Shown here piece by piece: positions 9,763 to 17,954 of a DNA stretch of 64,000 nucleotides (the stretch's first letter is position 1; every line of letters starts with the position of its first letter). The notes below the pieces were generated by a model. It had not been told where the DNA came from, did no database searches, and saw nothing but the letters and a program-made list of their open reading frames with translations. The stretch covers positions 1 to 64,000 of the forward strand of contig NZ_KK366032.1 in the NCBI RefSeq assembly GCF_000686885.1, written 5' to 3'. Source of the stretch: Flavobacterium sasangense DSM 21067 (GTDB taxonomy: Bacteria > Bacteroidota > Bacteroidia > Flavobacteriales > Flavobacteriaceae). The position numbers were made by a program, and so were the translations under genes.

Positions 9763-10371
9763 ATGAAAAAACTACAACTTTATTCTCTATTATTCTTTGT
9801 CGGATTATTAATTTCTGGAATTTGTCCAAAAGAATATTTTACTTGGTTTTTAGAGGTTATACCTGCCATTATTGGATTCGCAATTTTAGCTTTTACCTTT
9901 AAGCGTTTTCAATTTACGAATTTTACGTACTTTTTTATTCTCATTCATTGTTACATCTTATTCCTTGGCGGGCATTATACGTATGCAGAAGTTCCGCCTT
10001 TTGAATGGATAAAAGAAACGTTTCATCAAACTCGAAACAACTACGATAAAGTTGGGCATTTTGCTCAAGGCTTTGTTCCTGCTATGATTGTGCGAGAATT
10101 ATTCATTCGTAAAAATGTTATTTCTAATAAGAGTTTTTTCAACTTCATCATTGTTGCAGTTTGTTTAGCAATAAGTGCAGCTTACGAATGGTTAGAATGG
10201 GGTGTTTCATTATCAACTGGTGAAGGTGGCGACGCATTTTTAGGAACACAAGGTTATATTTGGGACACACAATCGGATATGCTGTATGCAACCATTGGTG
10301 CCATTTGTATGCTGATTTTCTTTAGGAAAAAACAAGACAAAGCAATTCAAGAGCAATTTCAAACTCAATAA
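9763..10371 (+). CDS. DUF2238 (YjdF-like) inner-membrane protein
   Basis: A 202-residue polytopic protein. The central segment HYTYAEVPPFEW (about 66-77) and YDKVGHFAQGFVPA (about 89-102) are hallmarks of the DUF2238/YjdF family, as is the later YEWLEWGVSL and the WDTQSDM turn. The conserved His, Glu and Asp residues could bind a metal, but no function is established for the family. It abuts the DUF4199 gene with no spacer and is followed after 19 bases by the acetyltransferase gene. Confidence 0.8.
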   Translation: MKKLQLYSLLFFVGLLISGICPKEYFTWFLEVIPAIIGFAILAFTFKRFQFTNFTYFFILIHCYILFLGGHYTYAEVPPFEWIKETFHQTRNNYDKVGHFAQGFVPAMIVRELFIRKNVISNKSFFNFIIVAVCLAISAAYEWLEWGVSLSTGEGGDAFLGTQGYIWDTQSDMLYATIGAICMLIFFRKKQDKAIQEQFQTQ

Positions 10372-10390
10372 AAAAATACAAACTATAAAA

Positions 10391-10951
10391 ATGTTACAAC
10401 TCAACTTCTCTCCTTTTCCGATACTAGAATCGGAACGTTTGCGTTTTAGAAAGCTAACCAATGAAGATGCTCCAGAAATTTTAGCACTTCGAGGCAATCC
10501 TGAAACCATGAAATTTATTCCGAGACCACTCGCTACAAATATTGAAGATGCCTTGAATCACATCAAAATCATTAACGATAAAATAGATGAAAATCTCGAT
10601 ATCAATTGGGCTGTAACCGAAAAAGGAAGCGATAAATGCATTGGACTAATGGGATTTTACAGAACCCAACCTGAACATTTTAGAACCGAATTAGGCTACA
10701 TGATTGTACCTGAACACAACGGAAAAGGTTATGTTACAGAAGCAGTTAAAACGCTATTAGATTATGCTTTCAATACCTTAAATTTTCATTCTATTGAAGC
10801 TGTTATTGATTCTAGACACATTGCATCAGAGCGCGTTTTACAAAAAAATGGTTTTGAAAAAGAAGCGCATTTTAAAGAGAACTTTTATTACAACAATGAA
10901 TTTACAGATACCGTAATTTATGGCTTGTTAAAACGAAATTTTATAAAATAA
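10391..10951 (+). CDS. GNAT N-acetyltransferase, RimJ/RimL-like
   Basis: A 186-residue acetyl-CoA-dependent acetyltransferase. It opens with the ESERLRFRKLTNED pattern of the RimJ/RimL group and contains ELGYMIVPEHNGKGYVTEA (about 101-119), where the pyrophosphate loop of acetyl-CoA binds. The C-terminal part (RVLQKNGFEKEAHFKE) is also typical. The acceptor may be a protein N-terminus, an amino sugar or a small amine. Only three bases separate it from the ABC ATPase gene, which suggests shared transcription but does not show a shared function. Confidence 0.85.
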   Translation: MLQLNFSPFPILESERLRFRKLTNEDAPEILALRGNPETMKFIPRPLATNIEDALNHIKIINDKIDENLDINWAVTEKGSDKCIGLMGFYRTQPEHFRTELGYMIVPEHNGKGYVTEAVKTLLDYAFNTLNFHSIEAVIDSRHIASERVLQKNGFEKEAHFKENFYYNNEFTDTVIYGLLKRNFIK

Positions 10952-10954
10952 TAT

Positions 10955-12097
10955 ATGACCGAATTTGAAAAACAATTTCGAGAAGTCAAAGAACTTTTAG
11001 ATTTTAAAGATTACAATCAAGTAATCAAACGTATTATCGATTTTACTTTAGACAGTGAAGATATTACGCTTTACCAAAAGACAAATGCTTTTTTAGATTG
11101 GCACGACAACAATGAAAATAACGAAATTGAGAAATTAAGTCAACTTTCTAATTTACTTACCGAACTTCACTCCTTTTTGAGTTCAAAAGAATGTCACGAC
11201 CATCAAACGATTATCTCGGTTAAAAATCTTCAAAAAGTTTATAATTCGGCTTTTGGATTAGGTCCGATAAACTTAGACATCAAAACAGGCGAAATCATTG
11301 GTTTAGTTGGAGAAAATGGAAATGGAAAAACTACTTTATTACGTAGTATTTGTGGTGAATTACATCCAACATCTGGAAGCATAAATTATCAATTTCAATA
11401 CGATGATTTGTATGATTTGCGTACCAAATTGGTTTACATTCCTCAACGAACAGATACTTGGCGTGGATCTATGTATGAAAATTTAGAATTTACTGCTAGT
11501 TCTTACGGCTATAAACCTGAAGAAAACAATTTAGTAGTGAATCTTGTTATCACGCGATTAGGTCTTAGAAAATTCAGAAATCACTCTTGGAACAACTTAT
11601 CGTCAGGCTATAAAATGCGTTTTGAATTGGCTCGAATGTTACTTCGTAAACCTAAAATTTTATTGATAGACGAACCTTTAGCAAACCTAGACATTTTAGC
11701 ACAACAAACCGTTTTAGATGATTTTAGAAACATTGCTAATTCAGCATTTAGACCTATTGCCATTGTGTTGAGTTCGCAGCAATTATACGAAGTAGAAAAA
11801 ACATCAAATCAGGTAGTTTTCTTGAAACGTGGCGCACAAAAGAATTTACTAGCCGAAAATGAAGCTAATAAAAATTGTATTGTTGAATTTGAAAGCTCAT
11901 TAAATCTGAGCGAACTAAAACAAGCATTTGTGGCTTTGGAAATCATTTCATTAGAGCAAAATGGCGGAACTTTTATTGCAACTTTCCCAGAAAACATCAG
12001 CATAAATGATTTTATGAAAACGGTTGTTAATCAATCGGTTCCTTTAACTTATATGCGAAATATTTCAAATTCAACCCGTCGCTTTTTTGTGAACTAA
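10955..12097 (+). CDS. ABC transporter ATP-binding protein with N-terminal extension
   Basis: A 380-residue ATPase. The first 80 or so residues are charged and helical with no nucleotide motif and are not part of a standard ABC domain. The ABC domain follows: Walker A GENGNGKTT (119-127), Q-loop YIPQR (161-165), signature LSSGY in place of LSGGQ (215-219), and Walker B ILLIDEP (235-241). About 110 residues follow the ABC core. It is separated by 13 bases from a polytopic membrane protein, which is probably its partner. Substrate and direction of transport are unknown. Confidence 0.85.
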   Translation: MTEFEKQFREVKELLDFKDYNQVIKRIIDFTLDSEDITLYQKTNAFLDWHDNNENNEIEKLSQLSNLLTELHSFLSSKECHDHQTIISVKNLQKVYNSAFGLGPINLDIKTGEIIGLVGENGNGKTTLLRSICGELHPTSGSINYQFQYDDLYDLRTKLVYIPQRTDTWRGSMYENLEFTASSYGYKPEENNLVVNLVITRLGLRKFRNHSWNNLSSGYKMRFELARMLLRKPKILLIDEPLANLDILAQQTVLDDFRNIANSAFRPIAIVLSSQQLYEVEKTSNQVVFLKRGAQKNLLAENEANKNCIVEFESSLNLSELKQAFVALEIISLEQNGGTFIATFPENISINDFMKTVVNQSVPLTYMRNISNSTRRFFVN

Positions 12098-12110
12098 AAT
12101 TAAAAATCTC

Positions 12111-13655
12111 ATGTTTAAAGATATACAGAAAAAACTTTTACTTCAATATCCATTGCTTTGGAACACCAAATTTGTTCCAATGGTTGCTATTGGAATTCTA
12201 ATGCACATTATCTTCTTCGGTTTAGGTTATATTGATGGAACCATTGATTTTTCAAACAAAAATAATATTGATATAATTTCCTTTTCAATTATGATAGGTA
12301 TTTTATCGGTTATTATTATTGTGATTTTATGGCTAGTGGCTTATTTCAAAAATAACGCTTTAAAATCTTTTTATAGAAAATCTAAAAACAGCCTGTTTTT
12401 TGAATGGATGCAAATATTTGTCATTTGTGTCTTACTCATTTCATTTTATGTTCCTTTTAGTATTGGAAAACAATTACATCAAAGAAGTTATTATTCACTA
12501 GAAGAAACCGCAAAACGTTGCAAAACCATAAGTACTGCCGATATATTTATTGACGGTAGTTTTGGAGATACCGAAATAGATTCTCTTGCTTCAGGATTGA
12601 TTGATAGCCAAGGGAATAAAATTGCTCAAACGAATGCTAATTATGCAAATGAGCAAGATATAGAAGCAAATACTGTTGACTCAGCTGTTGCCTTACGATA
12701 TAAAGACCACATCATTTTCAATAACAAAAAATACGACCAATTCTCTTTATTAAATAGAAATACGTTTGAATTTTCTGTTATTTCAAGAGAACAAGATTCA
12801 ATAAATAAAATTCAAGTTGACACTTGGTTGCAGAACAAAAATGAAGGAGAAATAAAAAAATTAATGGCCGATTATATGAGTTTAATACGCGAACATAATT
12901 TAGCAACTAATTTGAATGCAACCAAATGGTTTGAAATCACTTACAAAGCACCCGATTTCAATGAATTTCTATACATTCAACCTTACTTAAAAGAATTCGA
13001 AACAGAAAACTCATATCAATACAATGATTACGAAACAGCCGTAGCAGTACCTTACGGTGAAAATAAATATTCCAAATATTTTGTTCAACAAGACATTTTA
13101 AAAGACAAATATGATATTGTAGCCGATGCATACACTGATTCCTTTATTGAAATTGAAATGATACTATCATTCCTTTATGGGGCATTTGGATTATCAATTT
13201 TAATATTCTCATTCCGTGTAACATCTGGAAAGAGTTGGTTAATTGCGGTTGTTGTTACAGGAGTTATCAATGTAATTTACGGAATTTTTACTGCAATTGC
13301 AGGTTCTTCAACTATGTATTTTTATTTAATTTTAGCTACCATTTTGGGAGTGTTATTCTATTTCTTCCTAATCTTTTTCAACAAGAAAAGCTTACAATTA
13401 AGTCGAATAGCGCTCAACTTGGCTTTATGGTCTTTTAGTACCATTATTCCAATTGTTTACTTTTTAACAATGGAAGCAAATAAACCAAGATATTACGATA
13501 ATTATAATTTGCAACGCTATGAAGATTCAAAATTATATAATTGGCTCAATGAACATTTAATTCATATGCTCTCATTAAATTTTGTTTTAGTAATCTTATC
13601 ACTTTTCTTCTTATCAAAAATTATTAGAAACTGGAGGGGAATTGCAGAAAATTAA
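12111..13655 (+). CDS. Polytopic membrane protein, likely partner of the ABC ATPase
   Basis: A 514-residue protein I cannot assign to a named family. Hydrophobic segments lie at about 23-43, 57-80 and 98-117, then a soluble region of about 220 residues (118-340), then about five more segments between 345 and 507. The large soluble region between two membrane blocks resembles the layout of ABC exporter permeases of the ABC-2 type, and the gene sits directly after the ATPase. That pairing is inferred from position only. The next gene begins three bases after its stop codon. Confidence 0.6.
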   Translation: MFKDIQKKLLLQYPLLWNTKFVPMVAIGILMHIIFFGLGYIDGTIDFSNKNNIDIISFSIMIGILSVIIIVILWLVAYFKNNALKSFYRKSKNSLFFEWMQIFVICVLLISFYVPFSIGKQLHQRSYYSLEETAKRCKTISTADIFIDGSFGDTEIDSLASGLIDSQGNKIAQTNANYANEQDIEANTVDSAVALRYKDHIIFNNKKYDQFSLLNRNTFEFSVISREQDSINKIQVDTWLQNKNEGEIKKLMADYMSLIREHNLATNLNATKWFEITYKAPDFNEFLYIQPYLKEFETENSYQYNDYETAVAVPYGENKYSKYFVQQDILKDKYDIVADAYTDSFIEIEMILSFLYGAFGLSILIFSFRVTSGKSWLIAVVVTGVINVIYGIFTAIAGSSTMYFYLILATILGVLFYFFLIFFNKKSLQLSRIALNLALWSFSTIIPIVYFLTMEANKPRYYDNYNLQRYEDSKLYNWLNEHLIHMLSLNFVLVILSLFFLSKIIRNWRGIAEN

Positions 13656-13657
13656 TT

Positions 13658-14503
13658 ATGATAGTTACGATTTCAAATACTAAAATTTCGGCATCAATTA
13701 ATGCTCTTGGTGCCGAATTAATCCGATTAGAAAAAGACAACCAAAATTACATTTGGACAGTTGATGAAACGTATTGGAACAAAACTTCTCCGATATTATT
13801 TCCCATTGTAGGGCGATTAAAAAATGACACTTACAGCATTGAAAATAAAACCTATGAATTACCGCGACATGGTTTTGCTAGAAATTTCGAATTTCAAATT
13901 GTAAATCAAACCGAAAGTTCTGTTGTTTTTGTATTGGAAAGTAATTCCGAAACTTTAAAAAATTATCCGTTTGAATTTCAATTGCAATTGCAATATAAAT
14001 TGGTCGGAAACGAATTAATAATGAAGTATTCCGTTGAAAACAAATCAAAAGTATCTATGCCTTTTTCTATTGGAGCTCATCCGGCATTTACTATTGAAGA
14101 TTCTTTTTCAGATTATTCTCTAAAATTTAACCAAACCGAAGAATTTATATCATATGAATTGGATAACGAACAATTTAGTAATTCATTCAGAAAAATACAA
14201 TCTGAAAAGGGGATTATTAATTTGAATTACACTCTTTTTGAAAAAGACGCTTTAGTTTTTAAGCATTTACAATCAAACGAATTAACAATTTTAAAAAAGA
14301 AGGAACCCGTTCTTTCTGTTCAGTTTGAAGGATTTCCCTATTTAGGCATTTGGACCAAACCTAACGCTCCTTTTTTGTGTATTGAACCTTGGTGTGGTTT
14401 AGCTGATAATAGAAATCATAACGGAAATATTTTTAAAAAAGAAGGCATTAACTTTTTACAAGCAAAAGAAACTTTTTCAAAAACAATCAAAATAAAAATA
14501 TAA
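13658..14503 (+). CDS. Aldose 1-epimerase family protein (LacX-like)
   Basis: A 281-residue galactose-mutarotase-fold protein that probably acts on the anomeric carbon of a sugar or sugar phosphate in the cytoplasm. It has PRHGFARN (about 69-76), GAHPAFTI (about 142-149) with the likely catalytic His, and CIEPWCGLAD near the end with the likely catalytic Glu. Length and motifs fit the LacX branch rather than the longer GalM enzymes. It is the last gene of the forward run and ends at a clear terminator. Confidence 0.8.
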   Translation: MIVTISNTKISASINALGAELIRLEKDNQNYIWTVDETYWNKTSPILFPIVGRLKNDTYSIENKTYELPRHGFARNFEFQIVNQTESSVVFVLESNSETLKNYPFEFQLQLQYKLVGNELIMKYSVENKSKVSMPFSIGAHPAFTIEDSFSDYSLKFNQTEEFISYELDNEQFSNSFRKIQSEKGIINLNYTLFEKDALVFKHLQSNELTILKKKEPVLSVQFEGFPYLGIWTKPNAPFLCIEPWCGLADNRNHNGNIFKKEGINFLQAKETFSKTIKIKI

Positions 14504-14529
14504 AAAAATCCCGATTTCTCGGGATTTTT
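14504..14529. terminator. Bidirectional terminator after the epimerase-like gene
   Basis: Arms aaaaatcccga (14504-14514) and tcgggattttt (14519-14529) pair perfectly around a 4-base loop. It can also end the minus-strand gene that stops at 14533. Confidence 0.85.
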
Positions 14530-14532
14530 AAT

Positions 14533-15057
14533 TTAGTCGATATACGTTTTATTACCATTTTTATTGATGTAATATTTACCGCCTCTTGGTCCTGTAAATA
14601 CTTTTTTTCCTTTGTATTCTCCAGTAACTTTATCTTTTACTTTTTTCTCAGCTGCTTTAGACATTGCAGTTTCTTTTAAGTCTTCTTTTTCTTCAGCTTC
14701 GGTTTTCTTTACTTTTGTTTTAGCATCAGCTTTTTTTGTTTCTACTTTTGCTTTTGTTTCTGCTTTTTTAGCATCAACTTTTGCTTTCGTTTCTTCTTGC
14801 TTTGCAGTGGCTTTTGCTTTTGCATCAGCAGAAGTTGATTTGCCTTTGGCAGAAGCCTCATCTGCTTTCGATTTAGAATCTATTTTTACTGAGGTTGCTT
14901 TCTTTTCTGTCTCTTTCTTTTTCTTTTCAGCTTCTTTTTTACTTTTTTCAGCTTTTTCTGTTGTAGCCTTTTTAGCTTCTTTTGTTGTTTTAGTTTCTTG
15001 TGCTAAAGAACCTAATGTAAATAATAGGGATAAACCCAAAAGAGCGATTTTTTTCAT
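14533..15057 (-). CDS. Lysine/alanine-rich secreted protein with a C-terminal basic-adaptor-like motif
   Basis: A 174-residue protein with a signal peptide (1-19, ending SLAQ). Residues 20-140 are almost entirely Lys, Ala, Glu and Thr with heptad-like runs such as AETKAKVETKKADAK, so it may form a long charged helix. The last 25 residues change character: FTGPRGGKYYINKNGNKTY resembles the small basic adaptor motif (PBCV-type, PF08789-like) found at protein ends in viruses and bacteria. The composition recalls histone-like or nucleic-acid-binding tails, but the signal peptide points outside the cytoplasm. Function unknown. The antisense frame is a low-complexity shadow. Confidence 0.75.
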   Translation of the reverse strand: MKKIALLGLSLLFTLGSLAQETKTTKEAKKATTEKAEKSKKEAEKKKKETEKKATSVKIDSKSKADEASAKGKSTSADAKAKATAKQEETKAKVDAKKAETKAKVETKKADAKTKVKKTEAEEKEDLKETAMSKAAEKKVKDKVTGEYKGKKVFTGPRGGKYYINKNGNKTYID

Positions 15058-15075
15058 AAGTAATCAGATTTTAAA

Positions 15076-15357
15076 TTAAACAATTTTATGTATTCTTTTT
15101 ACCGGAATTACAACACCTTGTTTTAATATAACACGTTCTTCTGTAACTCCCCAAATAGTAGTTTCTACCATTTTTTTTGAGATATCATCTTCAAAATAAA
15201 TTTTAATCTTAACATGCTCAAGGTTACCCAAAGAAAGTGCTCTATCTAAATTGTTTCTGCGTTCCGCGATATCTTCTTTATCTTCTAATACATCCTCTTT
15301 TGGGAAATTTAATGATGTAATTATTTCTTTGTCGATTAATTCAAATACTGTATTCAT
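15076..15357 (-). CDS. Small conserved-looking hypothetical protein
   Basis: A 93-residue soluble protein rich in acidic residues, with no signal peptide and no motif I recognise. The second half (VKIKIYFEDD... TTIWGVTEERVILKQGVVIPVKRIHKI) looks like four or five beta-strands, similar to small Sm-like or SH3-like barrels. That is a guess from the strand pattern. It lies 18 bases before the lysine-rich protein on the same strand and may share its transcript. Codon use matches its neighbours, so it is likely real. Confidence 0.65.
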   Translation of the reverse strand: MNTVFELIDKEIITSLNFPKEDVLEDKEDIAERRNNLDRALSLGNLEHVKIKIYFEDDISKKMVETTIWGVTEERVILKQGVVIPVKRIHKIV

Positions 15358-15472
15358 AGTTTATTAGTTAGGTTAGTTAAATAAAATTATAAAAAAAAAC
15401 TAAATAAAATTACTTTTTTTCTCTTTTATTTCAAGGCTTAAGCATTATTTAAGCTAACTTTAAAATACATGT

Positions 15473-15505
15473 AAAAAAAAGAGACTACCCTAGAGTAATC
15501 TCTTT
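15473..15505 (-). terminator. Terminator of the ompW-like gene
   Basis: On the minus strand, arms 15505-15495 and 15488-15478 (aaagagattac / gtagtctcttt) pair with one mismatch, followed by a T run that is the A run at 15473-15480 on the plus strand. Confidence 0.75.
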
Positions 15506-15530
15506 AAGATTAAAACTAACCGATAAGCTA

Positions 15531-16205
15531 TTAGAACTTCATTCCAACACCAACACCAAACAACCAAGGATCAATGTCAACAGTAGCAGGAATACTCAAT
15601 CCAGGAGCTAAATTTGAAGCGTCAACCGTTACGTCAGTGCTTAAAAATAAACGTTTAGCGTCTACGTTTATGAAAAATGTATCATCTAACATTAAGTCAA
15701 AACCTACTTGAGCTGCATATCCTAATGCATTATCATATTTTACATCAGCAACATCTCCTGACTTAACATTGTAAAACAAAGTATAATTTACACCAGCTCC
15801 AATATAAGGTTTGAAAACTTTTTGATCTGATGTATAAAAATGATATTGAGCCGTTAATGTTGGAGGCAATAACCAAACACTTCCTAAATCTACATCACCA
15901 GCAGCAGTATTAACAGCTTTTACATCATGTTTTGCAGTTCCTAAAATTAATTCCGCCGCAAAATGTTCAGTAAAGAAATAAGTGAAGTCTAATTCAGGAA
16001 TTAAAGCATTCGAGATTGCAACATCACCCCCAATAATACCAATTTTAGCACTTTCATCTGGAGCAACTCCAACTGCTCTTAATCGAACTTGCCATCTTTT
16101 AAATTCATTTGATTTTGATTCATTTTTTGTTTCACTATCTTGTGCATTAACAAAATTTACTGTCATTAAAGACATTGCCATTAAAGCAAAAACTATTTTT
16201 CTCAT
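15531..16205 (-). CDS. OmpW-family outer-membrane protein
   Basis: A 224-residue protein with a signal peptide (1-21, ending VNAQ) and an eight-strand barrel pattern: alternating hydrophobic strands, WQVRLRAVGVAPDE at the first strand, and GVGVGMKF at the end with the terminal Phe used by the barrel-insertion machinery. PYIGAGVNYTLFY is typical of OmpW. OmpW proteins form narrow channels for small hydrophobic molecules. Upstream is an FNR-like box. In enteric bacteria ompW answers to oxygen through FNR, which makes the site noteworthy. Confidence 0.85.
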   Translation of the reverse strand: MRKIVFALMAMSLMTVNFVNAQDSETKNESKSNEFKRWQVRLRAVGVAPDESAKIGIIGGDVAISNALIPELDFTYFFTEHFAAELILGTAKHDVKAVNTAAGDVDLGSVWLLPPTLTAQYHFYTSDQKVFKPYIGAGVNYTLFYNVKSGDVADVKYDNALGYAAQVGFDLMLDDTFFINVDAKRLFLSTDVTVDASNLAPGLSIPATVDIDPWLFGVGVGMKF

Positions 16206-16230
16206 TTTTAATTAGTTTAAAATTATGAGT

Positions 16231-16273
16231 CAAAGATATTCAGATGTAAAACCCTAAAAACTGATATAAATCA
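16231..16273 (-). promoter_or_regulatory. Promoter -7 box and FNR/CRP-like site of ompW
   Basis: On the minus strand TATCTTTG (16238-16231) fits TAnnTTTG, giving a transcription start near 16225. A perfect TGAT-N4-ATCA site (16262-16273) is centred about 42 bases upstream of that start, the usual place for an activator of the CRP/FNR family. No TTG box is present, as would fit an activator-dependent promoter. The regulator is not in the window. Confidence 0.5.
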
Positions 16274-16328
16274 TAGATTAAAAATTATTTATCTGTAATT
16301 ATCATTTTAAAATGCTACAATTTTAATT

Positions 16329-16336
16329 TACATTTG
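16329..16336 (+). promoter_or_regulatory. Candidate -7 box of smpB
   Basis: TACATTTG fits TAnnTTTG and ends eight bases before the ATG at 16345, so the messenger would have a leader of only a few bases. No upstream TTG is seen at the right distance. Confidence 0.4.
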
Positions 16337-16344
16337 TAGTCCTT

Positions 16345-16797
16345 ATGCAAAAGACCGTTAACATACTTAATAAAAGAGCTAAATTCGATTACGAAATTTT
16401 AGACAGATATACCGCTGGAATCGTTTTAACCGGAACCGAAATCAAATCGATTCGTCTGGGAAAAGCTTCTATTGCAGAAAGTTTTTGCGAATTTCATGAT
16501 GGCGAATTGTTTGTAATTAACTCACATATCGAAGAATATTTATACGGAACGCATTACAATCACAAAGCAAAAAGTGAACGTAAATTGTTATTGAATAAAC
16601 GCGAACTAAAAAAACTCGATAAAGATTCTGATAATAAAGGACTAACCATTGTTCCGCTTCGTTTGTTTACCAATGAAAAAGGATTAGCAAAGCTAGATAT
16701 TGCGCTATGTCGTGGTAAAAAGAATTACGACAAACGTGAATCGTTAAAAGAACAAGATACCAAACGCGATATCGACCGAATTAAGAAAAGTTTCTAA
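16345..16797 (+). CDS. smpB: SsrA-binding protein SmpB
   Basis: A 150-residue RNA-binding protein that brings tmRNA to stalled ribosomes. It starts with [18 protein letters not shown], has [18 protein letters not shown] (about 31-48), and ends with the basic tail [19 protein letters not shown] that enters the mRNA channel. All are family hallmarks and the length is normal. The tmRNA gene itself is not in the window. It is followed after nine bases by a small regulator gene, so the two may be cotranscribed. Confidence 0.97.
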   Translation: MQKTVNILNKRAKFDYEILDRYTAGIVLTGTEIKSIRLGKASIAESFCEFHDGELFVINSHIEEYLYGTHYNHKAKSERKLLLNKRELKKLDKDSDNKGLTIVPLRLFTNEKGLAKLDIALCRGKKNYDKRESLKEQDTKRDIDRIKKSF

Positions 16798-16806
16798 TCA
16801 TTTTTT

Positions 16807-17169
16807 ATGAAAGAAATTTTAAAACAAGGCCGAATAGATAAAGAACTTTCAACCCGAAAGTTAGCCGAAATTGCGAAAATCGACCAAGCTTTAATCAGTA
16901 AGTTTGAAAACGGATTTCGTATTCCAACAAAGAAACAAATTCAAACGCTTGCTCAAATTCTAGAAATTGATTTAAAACCATTGTTAGTTGCTTGGTATAA
17001 AGTAAAACTCGACCATAATTTCGATTTAAATCCATTTGCGATTCAAGCTATTACGGAAATTCTTCAAGAAAAAGGAATCGAAGTTGGAAATTCTTCAAAA
17101 GAAAAAGAAATCACTTCCATATTAGACGAATTGGAAGTTTTGAAACAAAAATTAACGAATCTTCGCTAA
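16807..17169 (+). CDS. XRE-family helix-turn-helix protein
   Basis: A 120-residue protein with an N-terminal Cro/C1-type helix-turn-helix (about 1-60): STRKLAEIAKIDQALISKFENGFRIPT contains the turn and recognition helix. The rest is helical and may serve for dimerisation (DELEVLKQKLTNLR near the end looks like a short coiled coil). Its target is not known; nothing marks it as phage-derived. It lies just after smpB, and its last base abuts the end of the opposing pcm gene, so the two convergent genes have no spacer between them. Confidence 0.85.
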   Translation: MKEILKQGRIDKELSTRKLAEIAKIDQALISKFENGFRIPTKKQIQTLAQILEIDLKPLLVAWYKVKLDHNFDLNPFAIQAITEILQEKGIEVGNSSKEKEITSILDELEVLKQKLTNLR

Positions 17170-17811
17170 TTAGTTTTTGTTTTCCAAAAGAGGCACAAAT
17201 CTAAAATCACCAAATTCGTGTTTTTCAAATTGGGTTTCGTTTTTACGAATCAATAACGTCATGATTTGTTCTTTTTCGCCTACTGGAATCACTAACCTTC
17301 CTCCTATTTTTAATTGCGCCATTAAAGGTTGTGGAATAAATGGTGCTCCAGCAGTTACAATAATTCCGTCAAAAGGTGCATAATCGGGTAAACCTTTGTA
17401 ACCATCTCCAAACGATAAATATTTTGGGCGAATATTTAATTTAGGTAATAAATTCGAAGTGATTTTAAACAATTTATTTTGTCTTTCTACCGAATATACT
17501 TTGGCTCCCATCATACACAAAACTGCGGTTTGGTAACCACTTCCGGTACCAATTTCTAAAATTTTATGGTCTTTTTCTACTTCTAATAACTGAGATTGAA
17601 ATGCCACAGTATAAGGTTGAGAAATAGTTTGACCCGCTTCAATTGGAAACGCTTTATCTTGATAAGCAAAATTTTCAAAACTAGAATCTAAAAACAAATG
17701 ACGCGGAATTTTTCCAATAGCCGCTAACACGTTTTTATCGGTAATTCCTTTTTCTTCCAATTGCTTTACCAACTGATTTCTAAGTCCTTGATGTTTATTA
17801 GTATCTTTCAA
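17170..17811 (-). CDS. pcm: Protein-L-isoaspartate O-methyltransferase
   Basis: Repairs damaged aspartyl residues by methylating L-isoaspartate with S-adenosylmethionine. The SAM motif ILEIGTGSGYQTAV, the family segment PRHLF, and AGQTISQPYTVA are all present, as is GDGYKGLPDYAPFDGIIVTAGAP. There is no ATG before PRHLF in this frame. I chose the TTG at 17811 because it gives a start beginning MKDTNKHQGLRN and a 213-residue protein of usual size. A TTG at 17862 would add 17 residues (FFEILKLFLPNQNHPKL). Confidence 0.9.
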   Translation of the reverse strand: MKDTNKHQGLRNQLVKQLEEKGITDKNVLAAIGKIPRHLFLDSSFENFAYQDKAFPIEAGQTISQPYTVAFQSQLLEVEKDHKILEIGTGSGYQTAVLCMMGAKVYSVERQNKLFKITSNLLPKLNIRPKYLSFGDGYKGLPDYAPFDGIIVTAGAPFIPQPLMAQLKIGGRLVIPVGEKEQIMTLLIRKNETQFEKHEFGDFRFVPLLENKN

Positions 17812-17908
17812 TTTGGGATGATTTTGATTGGGTAAAAATAGCTTTAAAATCTCAAAAAACAAATCAGAAAATAAACTAACTTTTTTAAGAAGTTTCGGAA
17901 TTTAATCT

Positions 17909-17938
17909 TTTGCACTTTCAACTAAAATCGTACTTTTG
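17909..17938 (+). promoter_or_regulatory. Bacteroidetes-type promoter of the Gfo/Idh gene
   Basis: TTTG (17909-17912), an 18-base spacer and TACTTTTG (17931-17938) match the consensus; the start codon follows 16 bases later. Confidence 0.65.
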
Positions 17939-17954
17939 ATAAAATTAATTTTTT

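Noticed and set aside
14612..15079. Plus-strand 155-codon open frame rich in Ser, Phe and Ala
   Set aside because: It is the antisense shadow of the Lys/Ala/Glu-rich gene; the repetitive codons avoid stops on both strands.
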